Source: Gordonia zhenghanii
Lineage (GTDB): Bacteria; Actinomycetota; Actinomycetes; Mycobacteriales; Mycobacteriaceae
NCBI RefSeq assembly: GCF_021738965.1
Contig: NZ_JAKKOQ010000005.1
Location: 1-64,000, forward strand
Length of the DNA stretch: 64,000 nt
Direction of reading: 5' to 3'
Part shown: piece after piece, positions 58,370 to 64,000 of the stretch
How the letters are laid out: each line of letters starts with the position of its first letter
How positions within the stretch are numbered: position 1 is the first letter of the stretch
Translations under genes and position numbers: made by a program
The notes under the pieces: generated by a model
What the model was told of the DNA's origin: nothing
Databases searched by the model: none
What the model saw: the letters and a program-made list of their open reading frames with translations, nothing else

Positions 58370-59173
58370 ATGGCGAACCCGTTTGTGAAGGCATGGCACT
58401 ACTTGATGGCGCTGGGCAACTCGAAGATCGACGAGCACGCCGATCCGAAGATCCAGATCCAGCAGGCGATCGAGGAGTCGCAGCGCCAGCACCAGGCCCT
58501 CTCTCAGCAGGCTGCCGCAGTCATCGGAAACCAGCGCCAGCTCGAGATGCGACTGAACCGGCAGCTCGAGGAGATCGAGAAGCTCCAGGGCAACACGCGT
58601 CAGGCGCTCTCGCTCGCCGATCAGGCGTCCGCCGCAGGCGACACCGCGAAGACCACCGAGTACACCAATGCCGCCGAGGCGTTCGCCGCGCAGCTCGTCA
58701 CCGCCGAGCAGAACGTCGAAGACCTCAAGGTGCTGCACGACCAGTCGCTGACCGCAGCGGCAAGCGCTAAACAAGCCGTCGAGCGCAACGCGATGGCCTT
58801 GCAGCAGAAGCTGTCCGAGCGGTCCAAGCTGCTCAGCCAGCTGGAGCAGGCCAAGATGCAGGAGCAGGTCAGCGCGTCGCTCAACAACATGAGCGAGCTC
58901 TCCGCTCCCGGCAACACGCCGAACCTCGACCAGGTGCGCGACAAGATCGAGCGGCGCTACGCCACTGCACTCGGGTCGGCGGAGCTCGCGAAGGGCTCGG
59001 TGTCCGGTCGGATGGCCGAGGTCGAGGCGGCGGGCGTTCAGATGGCGGGTCACGCTCGACTCGAGCAGATCCGAGCGAGCATGGGCGGCGCGCTGTCTGC
59101 CGGTCAGCAGCCTGCCGCGGGCCAGGCGGCGCCCGGCCAGGCCGCACCGTCGATCGACACGGAGAAGCACTGA
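58370..59173 (+). CDS. pspA: Phage-shock protein A homologue (35-kDa antigen)
   Basis: 267 residues, mostly a long coiled coil. Starts [26 protein letters not shown] and continues with [19 protein letters not shown], typical of PspA/Vipp1 (ESCRT-III-like) and the mycobacterial Rv2744c. The C-terminal ~30 residues are Ala/Gly/Pro/Gln-rich and disordered. Maintains membrane integrity under stress; activated by ClgR. Unlike M. tuberculosis, no pspM/pspN genes follow; a glycosyltransferase gene overlaps its stop. Confidence 0.92.
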   Translation: MANPFVKAWHYLMALGNSKIDEHADPKIQIQQAIEESQRQHQALSQQAAAVIGNQRQLEMRLNRQLEEIEKLQGNTRQALSLADQASAAGDTAKTTEYTNAAEAFAAQLVTAEQNVEDLKVLHDQSLTAAASAKQAVERNAMALQQKLSERSKLLSQLEQAKMQEQVSASLNNMSELSAPGNTPNLDQVRDKIERRYATALGSAELAKGSVSGRMAEVEAAGVQMAGHARLEQIRASMGGALSAGQQPAAGQAAPGQAAPSIDTEKH

Positions 59174-60372
59174 CGATCGTCGCCGTCGTTGCGGGTTCGG
59201 ACGCGGGCCACGCGTTCGCGGCCCTCGGACTGGCGACACGGTTCGCCGATGCGGGCGACGACGCGATCGTCTACACCGGGACTCGATGGCTCGGGGAGGG
59301 CGCGCGCTCCGGCGTCACCGTCCGTGAGCTCCCCGGACTGGCCGCGCTGCCGGGCGACGACGATGATGACGCTGGGGCCAAGCTCAGTACCCGAGCGGCC
59401 CGGATGGCGCTCCTTCTCGCACCCGAATTGGCGACAGCGGGAGTCGAACTCGTCGTCAGCGACGTGATCACCAGAGCGGGCGGCTGGGCCGCCGAACTGG
59501 TGGGTGTTCCGTGGATCGAACTCTCGCCTCACCCGTTGTACGAGCAGTCGCGTGCGCTCCCGCCGATCGGAGCGGGCATGACCGTCGGCGTCGGTGTCCG
59601 CGGGCGTCTCCGCGACACCGCACTGCGCGCACTGACGGCCCGTTCGCTCGCCGTCGGCCGTCGAGCGACCGCGGTCGCACGACGCGGTATCGCATTGTCG
59701 GACGAGCCTCGACCCGCCGCACACCTGGTCGCGACGCTGCCGGGTCTGGAAGTTCATCGACCCGACTGGCCTGCCCGCACCCACGTGATCGGCCCCTCGG
59801 CCTATGAGCCGACCGACGACCTTTTCGTGCCACCGGCAGGCGAGGGTCCACTCGTCGTCGTCGCTCCGTCCACGGCGCAGAGCGGCGAAGCCGACCTGGG
59901 CTCTGCTGCGCTCAGCGGACTTGCCACGCTGTCGCAGACTCGCGATCTGCGACTTGTGTACTCGGCGCTGACGCCTCCGCCGTCGGGGGTCGCGACGCCC
60001 GAGGCGTTCGTGGCCGGAACCGCTCGCCAGGATGACTTGTTGCAGCACGCGGACGTCGTCGTCTGCGGTGCGGGACACGGGATGCTCGCAAAGGCCCTCG
60101 GGGCAGGCGTGCCGGTCGTGACGGTGCCCGGCGGGGGTGATCAGTGGGAGCTGGCGAACCGGGTGGCGCGGATCGGCTGCGGAGTCCTGGTCCGGCCCGC
60201 GAATGCCGACGCAGTCGCTGTCGCGGTGACCCGGGTGCTGGACGACGAGTCGTACGCCGTTGCCGCGCGTCGCGTCGCGTCGACACGATCCACTACCGTC
60301 GACCCCGTGCGCATCGCTCACCGAATACTCGAGGAGGGAGGCCAGTCCCGTGCGACTGACGGAGTTCACTGA
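59170..60372 (+). CDS. Glycosyltransferase-like protein (GT1/MGT type), probable CTG start
   Basis: Homologue of M. tuberculosis Rv2739c. The coding frame continues 5' of the first ATG (59404) through a Rossmann-type N-terminus ([20 protein letters not shown]) right up to the pspA stop, but contains no ATG, GTG or TTG there. CTG at 59170 overlaps the pspA TGA (CTGA) and would give 400 residues, close to the family's ~390. C-terminal nucleotide-sugar region: [34 protein letters not shown]. Transfers a sugar to an unknown acceptor. If the ATG were used, the donor-independent N-domain would be broken. Confidence 0.8.
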   Translation: MTIVAVVAGSDAGHAFAALGLATRFADAGDDAIVYTGTRWLGEGARSGVTVRELPGLAALPGDDDDDAGAKLSTRAARMALLLAPELATAGVELVVSDVITRAGGWAAELVGVPWIELSPHPLYEQSRALPPIGAGMTVGVGVRGRLRDTALRALTARSLAVGRRATAVARRGIALSDEPRPAAHLVATLPGLEVHRPDWPARTHVIGPSAYEPTDDLFVPPAGEGPLVVVAPSTAQSGEADLGSAALSGLATLSQTRDLRLVYSALTPPPSGVATPEAFVAGTARQDDLLQHADVVVCGAGHGMLAKALGAGVPVVTVPGGGDQWELANRVARIGCGVLVRPANADAVAVAVTRVLDDESYAVAARRVASTRSTTVDPVRIAHRILEEGGQSRATDGVH

Positions 60373-60544
60373 ACTGACCGGCATCGAGTTCGGTCGGCTC
60401 CGAGCCGACGCTCTGCTCGTCGATCTGGTCCTCACCGAGCTCGGCGGACGGACCGGCGCTCAGGCGATCGACGACGGCGTGGATCCGCGCGAAGTGTGGC
60501 GCGCCCTGTGCAGAGAGTTCGACGTTCCGCCCGAACGGTGGTGA
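60350..60544 (+). CDS. DUF3046 protein
   Basis: 64 residues from the GTG at 60350, overlapping the glycosyltransferase 3' end by 23 nt, with a strong GAGGAGGGAGG Shine-Dalgarno sequence. [15 protein letters not shown] and GGRTGAQAIDDGVDPREVWRALCREFDVP are those of DUF3046, always found just before recA in Mycobacteriales (Rv2738c). Function unknown. Confidence 0.87.
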   Translation: MRLTEFTELTGIEFGRLRADALLVDLVLTELGGRTGAQAIDDGVDPREVWRALCREFDVPPERW

Positions 60545-60590
60545 ATCGCCAGGCCGCCCGGTTCCGACGCGTCATCTCCGGGCGTGTCGC

Positions 60591-60618
60591 TTGCTATCGA
60601 ACATCTGTTCGTTAGACT
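60591..60618 (+). promoter_or_regulatory. recA promoter with embedded SOS (LexA) box
   Basis: -35 TTGCTA (60591-60596) and -10 TAGACT (60613-60618) with 16-bp spacing. Between and touching them is TCGAACATCTGTTCGT (60597-60612), which matches the mycobacterial LexA box TCGAAC-N4-GTTCGA at 11 of 12 positions. LexA binding would thus block RNA polymerase directly. Confidence 0.85.
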
Positions 60619-60862
60619 GAAATGGAACCGAACAGCCGCGGGCTGCGTCCGACCTTGTATGACTACCAAACAGGGTACGACCACCAAACAGATCAAGAAC
60701 ATCACCGGCGGATCCAGCACGACGGCGGCCGATCGGGGCGGCGAGACGAAATTGTCAGAGGTCGGATCTACGGTGATCACATCACCACCAGAAGCGGATC
60801 AGACCCCCGACGTTCCGCCCGACCAGACCACGGACACGTCCGACCAGAACGAGGAGACCACG
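60619..60862 (+). other. recA leader, gene-free or N-terminal extension
   Basis: 244 nt between promoter and the recA ATG (the whole gap from DUF3046 to recA is 318 nt). It is unusually open: from the ATG at 60659 there is an in-frame reading frame of 68 codons into recA with a Thr/Asp/Glu-rich composition (begins [11 protein letters not shown]). It contains a direct repeat (ACTACCAAACAG / ACCACCAAACAG at ~60663 and 60681). A role in translation control is as likely as coding. Confidence 0.5.
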
Positions 60863-61909
60863 ATGGCACCCGTCCCCGATCGACAGAAGGCGCTCGATCT
60901 CGCGCTCGCGCAGATCGACAAGAACTTCGGCAAAGGCTCGGTCATGCGACTGGGCGAAGACACGCGGCCTCCGATGGAGGTCATCCCGACCGGTTCGGTC
61001 GCGCTCGACCTCGCGCTCGGCATCGGCGGGCTCCCGCGTGGCCGCGTCGTCGAGGTGTACGGTCCCGAGTCCTCGGGTAAGACCACCGTCGCGTTACACG
61101 CAGTCGCGAACGCGCAGGCGCAGGGCGGTATCGCGGCGTTCATCGACGCCGAGCACGCCTTGGACCCGGACTACGCCGCCAAGCTCGGTGTCGACGTCGA
61201 TGCTCTTCTCGTGTCGCAGCCCGACACCGGTGAGCAGGCGTTGGAGATCGCCGATATGTTGATTCGCTCCGGCGCCCTGGACATCCTCGTGGTCGACTCG
61301 GTCGCCGCTCTCGTGCCAAAGGCAGAGATCGAAGGAGAGATGGGCGACAGCCACGTCGGCCTGCAGGCTCGGCTGATGAGCCAGGCGCTGCGCAAGATGA
61401 CGTCGGGGCTGAACAACTCGAACACCACGGCGGTCTTCATCAACCAGCTGCGCGAGAAGATCGGCGTGATGTTCGGCTCGCCCGAGACCACGACGGGCGG
61501 CAAGGCGCTCAAGTTCTACGCGTCGGTGCGCCTGGACGTTCGTCGTATCGAGACTCTGAAGGACGGCACTGACGCGGTCGGAAACCGGACGCGCGTCAAG
61601 GTCGTCAAGAACAAGGTCGCACCGCCGTTCAAGCAGGCCGAGTTCGACATTCTGTACGGCCACGGCATCAGCCGTGAGGGCTCGCTGATCGACCTCGGTG
61701 TCGCCGAGGGCTTCATCCGCAAGTCCGGATCGTGGTTCACCTACGAGGGCGATCAGCTCGGCCAGGGCAAGGAGAAGGCTCGTACCTTCCTCATGGAGAA
61801 CCCGGACATCGCGAACGAGATCGAGACCAAGATCAAAGACAAGCTCGGCATCGGACGCCGCCCGGAGGCCGACGCCGAAGCCGTCGCACCCGAGCCCGTC
61901 GACTTCTGA
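60863..61909 (+). CDS. recA: Recombinase RecA
   Basis: 348 residues, normal length and without intein. Walker A GPESSGKT (67-74), [34 protein letters not shown] (loop L1 region), [20 protein letters not shown] (L2), and an acidic C-terminus. Central to homologous recombination and SOS induction. ATG at 60863 is preceded by GAGGAGACCACG, a good Shine-Dalgarno sequence. Followed 8 nt later by recX. Confidence 0.97.
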   Translation: MAPVPDRQKALDLALAQIDKNFGKGSVMRLGEDTRPPMEVIPTGSVALDLALGIGGLPRGRVVEVYGPESSGKTTVALHAVANAQAQGGIAAFIDAEHALDPDYAAKLGVDVDALLVSQPDTGEQALEIADMLIRSGALDILVVDSVAALVPKAEIEGEMGDSHVGLQARLMSQALRKMTSGLNNSNTTAVFINQLREKIGVMFGSPETTTGGKALKFYASVRLDVRRIETLKDGTDAVGNRTRVKVVKNKVAPPFKQAEFDILYGHGISREGSLIDLGVAEGFIRKSGSWFTYEGDQLGQGKEKARTFLMENPDIANEIETKIKDKLGIGRRPEADAEAVAPEPVDF

Positions 61910-61917
61910 CAGCGATC

Positions 61918-62436
61918 ATGGGGGAGGACCAACCTCGCGAATCTCGGTCCACCGGCTCGGGCCCGTCCGCTTGGGACGCCGCACTGCGGCTTCTCGGCGC
62001 ACGGGCCCGCAGTCGTCGAGAGATGCACGATCGGCTCGTAGCGCGCGGCTTCACCGACGACGAGGTGGCCTCGACGCTGGCCCGACTGGACGAGTGGAAG
62101 CTGATCGACGACACCGCGTTCGCTCACGAATGGGTCCGTTCCCGGCACGCCCACTCAGCGCGTGGGCGCCACGCCCTACGCCGCGAGCTCCGAACTAAGG
62201 GAGTCGCGGACGACATCGTCGTCGAAGCGCTCGACACCATCGACCCGGAGGCCGAACGCGAGATCGCCTACGCGCTCGCCGACAAGAAGCTGCGGTTCGA
62301 CGCCGACGAACTCTCGGATCCCGCGATCCGGACCAAGGCCTTCCGGCGGCTGGCCGGGGCACTCGGCCGACGCGGGTACCCGCCGGACGTGATCACGTCC
62401 GTGGTGAAGGACGTGATCGCCGCCCGGCGGGCCTGA
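61918..62436 (+). CDS. recX: RecA regulator RecX
   Basis: 172 residues of three-helix repeats: LLGARARSRREMHDRLVARGFTDDEV, HSARGRHALRRELRTKGV, RRLAGALGRRGYPPDVITSVV. RecX binds RecA filaments and limits their activity. ATG at 61918 lies 8 nt after recA, in the same operon. It converges with the glu transporter genes with 15 nt between the stops; this recA-recX-glu order is also known from corynebacteria. Confidence 0.93.
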   Translation: MGEDQPRESRSTGSGPSAWDAALRLLGARARSRREMHDRLVARGFTDDEVASTLARLDEWKLIDDTAFAHEWVRSRHAHSARGRHALRRELRTKGVADDIVVEALDTIDPEAEREIAYALADKKLRFDADELSDPAIRTKAFRRLAGALGRRGYPPDVITSVVKDVIAARRA

Positions 62437-62451
62437 CGGTCGGTCGGTCAG

Positions 62452-63315
62452 TTACTCGGTGTCGGCCAGTTCGACGGCCTTCGTCGCCGCCGATTTGCGC
62501 TTGCCGGTACGGAGTCGGCGCTCGAGTCGATGCGCGAACGAGGTCAGCGCGTAGTTGACGATGATCATGATGATCGCGGTGACCACCAGCGCAGGCAGAT
62601 AGTTGCCGAAGTACGACGCCGTCTTGATGCCCGAGCGCACTACCTCGATGTAGCCGATGGCATAACCCAGCGCGCTGTCCTTGAGGGCGATCACCATCTG
62701 CGAGACGAGCGCGGGCAGCATCGCGGTCACGGCCTGCGGTAACAGGATCATCCGCATCATCTGCGACTTGCGCATGCCGATCGACTTCGCGGCCTCCGAC
62801 TGCCCGTTCGGCAGCGAGGCGATGCCTGCGCGGAGGATCTCGGCGATCACCGAGCCGTTGTAGAACGTCAACCCGAAGACGACAGCGGCGAACGCCAACT
62901 GCGACGACGGTACGATCGCGTACTTCGCGAAGAAGTAGTAGGCGAAGTAGATGAGGATCAAGACCGGGATAGCGCGGAAGACCTCGACCAGGGCGCCGGA
63001 GACGCCGCGGACCCACCGGTGTTCCGAGAGTCGGCCGACGCCGAGGACGGCGCCGATGATCAATGCGAACACGATCGAGAGTGCGGCGGCTTTCAGCGTT
63101 CCCCACAGCCCCGGCAGGATCCAGGTGGTCCAGGTCCCGCCTTCGGTGACGAACGGACTCCACTTCTCGCTTGTGAGCTGGCCGTTGTCCTTCAAGATGA
63201 GGAGGACGTAGACCACGATGGCGATCAGAACCGCGAGGAAGATGATCGTCGTGATGCGGTTGCGCAGCCGTGCCTTAGGTCCGGGAGCGTCGTAGAGGAC
63301 TGTCGACTGTGTCAT
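62452..63315 (-). CDS. gluD: Glutamate-type ABC transporter permease (GluD)
   Basis: 287 residues, polar-amino-acid (HisM/GlnP-type) permease. One long N-terminal helix ([20 protein letters not shown]), then about five membrane segments; the ATPase-contact loop is [26 protein letters not shown] (EAA motif). The start ATG at 63315 overlaps the gluC stop (ATGA), preferred over the ATG at 63330. The C-terminus is basic. Confidence 0.9.
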   Translation of the reverse strand: MTQSTVLYDAPGPKARLRNRITTIIFLAVLIAIVVYVLLILKDNGQLTSEKWSPFVTEGGTWTTWILPGLWGTLKAAALSIVFALIIGAVLGVGRLSEHRWVRGVSGALVEVFRAIPVLILIYFAYYFFAKYAIVPSSQLAFAAVVFGLTFYNGSVIAEILRAGIASLPNGQSEAAKSIGMRKSQMMRMILLPQAVTAMLPALVSQMVIALKDSALGYAIGYIEVVRSGIKTASYFGNYLPALVVTAIIMIIVNYALTSFAHRLERRLRTGKRKSAATKAVELADTE

Positions 63316-63995
63316 CGTCTGACCACCCATCGCTTGGACGCCCAGCCGAAGAGTGCGCCCTCGGTGAGCGTGAGGATCATGAAGCCGACGGCGATGATGG
63401 CGAAGATCGCCAAGATCTGGCTGCCGTGACTCTCGAGCTCGGTCTTCATCAGCAACGACGCCTCAGCGACGCCGATGATCGACGCGATCGTCGTGTTCTT
63501 GGTGAGGGCGATCAGCACGGACCCCATCGGAGCGATCACTGCGCGAATCGCCTGCGGCAGGATCACCAGGCCGAGGATCTGCGGGAACGACATGCCGATC
63601 GACCGCGCAGCCTCCGCCTGACCGATCGGCACCGTGTTGATGCCGGAGCGGAGCGTCTCACAGACGAACGTCGCGGTGTAGAGGACGAACGCCAGGACCG
63701 CGAGCCGGAAGTTGTTGTCCTCGATGAAGGTCGCGTTCTCGGCGGCCAGTGTCAGCCCGAGATTCTGGTAGAGGCCGATCGAGCAGAACAGGACGATCAA
63801 CGTGAGTGGGGTGTTGCGGACGACGTTGACGTAGACGGTCGCGAATCCGCGCATCACCGGGACCGGTGACACTTTCATCGCGGCGAGCACGGTGCCCCAG
63901 ATCAGAGCGCCGATCGCCGAATAGATCGTCAGCTTGATCGTCACCCAGAACGCGGGCCACAGCGCGGGGCCCATCGAGTCCCAGAGTTCACTCAT
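63312..63995 (-). CDS. gluC: Glutamate-type ABC transporter permease (GluC)
   Basis: 227 residues. [19 protein letters not shown] at the N-terminus, [11 protein letters not shown], and the EAA motif [26 protein letters not shown] that docks to the ATPase. Together with GluD forms the membrane pore for glutamate or a related amino acid. The ATG at 63995 is overlapped by a TGA (63997-63995), the probable stop of gluB, so the operon continues beyond the window (gluA, gluB expected). Confidence 0.9.
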   Translation of the reverse strand: MSELWDSMGPALWPAFWVTIKLTIYSAIGALIWGTVLAAMKVSPVPVMRGFATVYVNVVRNTPLTLIVLFCSIGLYQNLGLTLAAENATFIEDNNFRLAVLAFVLYTATFVCETLRSGINTVPIGQAEAARSIGMSFPQILGLVILPQAIRAVIAPMGSVLIALTKNTTIASIIGVAEASLLMKTELESHGSQILAIFAIIAVGFMILTLTEGALFGWASKRWVVRR

Positions 63996-64000
63996 CAGGA

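Noticed and set aside
60863..61909. Intein in recA (as in M. tuberculosis)
   Set aside because: RecA is colinear at 348 residues with uninterrupted Walker and L2 motifs.

Overview
The window reads as a chromosomal segment of a high-GC, mycolic-acid actinobacterium (order Mycobacteriales). A Gordonia-like species is my best guess. Evidence: strong third-position GC bias, frequent GTG starts, mycothiol enzymology (mtr), the pptH-pptT pair, coexisting thyA and thyX, clgR-pspA, and a gene order that closely follows the Mycobacterium tuberculosis series from mtr/mqo to recA-recX. The intergenic repeats (core GATCGAGCGGAGTCGAGATC and relatives) look like those I associate with Gordonia; that is recollection, not a search. 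The first ~72 bases are a poly-C/G run that is almost certainly a sequence-end artefact and truncates mtr.

Layout. 0-12 kb: mtr (partial) and a lipase-like hydrolase, then mqo, a Mg-chelatase-like protein, cobO, cobB and cysG (corrin/siroheme synthesis). Between cobB and cysG sits a DevS/DevR-type two-component pair with a near-perfect DevR box. 12-23 kb: yaaA, proS, a ferritin-like protein and a Tat lipoprotein, then the translation operon rimP-nusA-ylxR-infB-(21-codon ORF)-rbfA-nrnA-dinF. 23-27 kb: an accessory patch (FAD reductase, divergent TetR with a tandem operator, DoxX-like protein, small membrane protein, Nudix hydrolase). 27-35 kb: pptH, pptT, truB, carboxylesterase, mntR, ribF, rpsO, pnp. 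35-47 kb: neutral ceramidase, dapB, flavodoxin-like protein, thioesterase, amidohydrolase, thyA-dfrA, a YcaQ-family protein, GNAT, F420-type DUF385 protein, HMG-CoA-lyase-like protein, HAD phosphatase, secreted tyrosine phosphatase. 47-64 kb: thyX, dapA, rnj, ftsK, a Mn riboswitch with terC, argA, pgsA, clgR, pspA, glycosyltransferase, DUF3046, recA-recX, and the permease genes gluD and gluC of an amino-acid ABC transporter.

How the genes work together. Most of the window is core metabolism and information processing: corrinoid and siroheme synthesis, translation and RNA decay (infB, rbfA, rpsO, pnp, rnj), lysine/diaminopimelate synthesis (dapA, dapB), thymidylate and folate (thyA, dfrA, thyX), carrier-protein activation (pptT/pptH), envelope stress (clgR/pspA/pgsA), SOS repair (recA/recX) and manganese homeostasis (mntR, riboswitch-terC). 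There is no tRNA, rRNA, CRISPR array, prophage or recognisable insertion sequence.

The most rewarding signals are regulatory or translational. They are: a DevR box plus a conserved heme-ligand His in the DevS-like kinase; a yybP-ykoY riboswitch whose P1 strand can pair with the terC Shine-Dalgarno sequence; TANNNT -10 hexamers 6-8 nt before many start codons (leaderless mRNAs); a doubly overlapping 21-codon ORF between infB and rbfA; a glycosyltransferase that seems to start at CTG overlapping the pspA stop; a ceramidase with Thr in place of the nucleophilic Ser; and a family of intergenic repeats that carry local tandem amplifications. I found no obviously new multi-gene defence or biosynthetic system.
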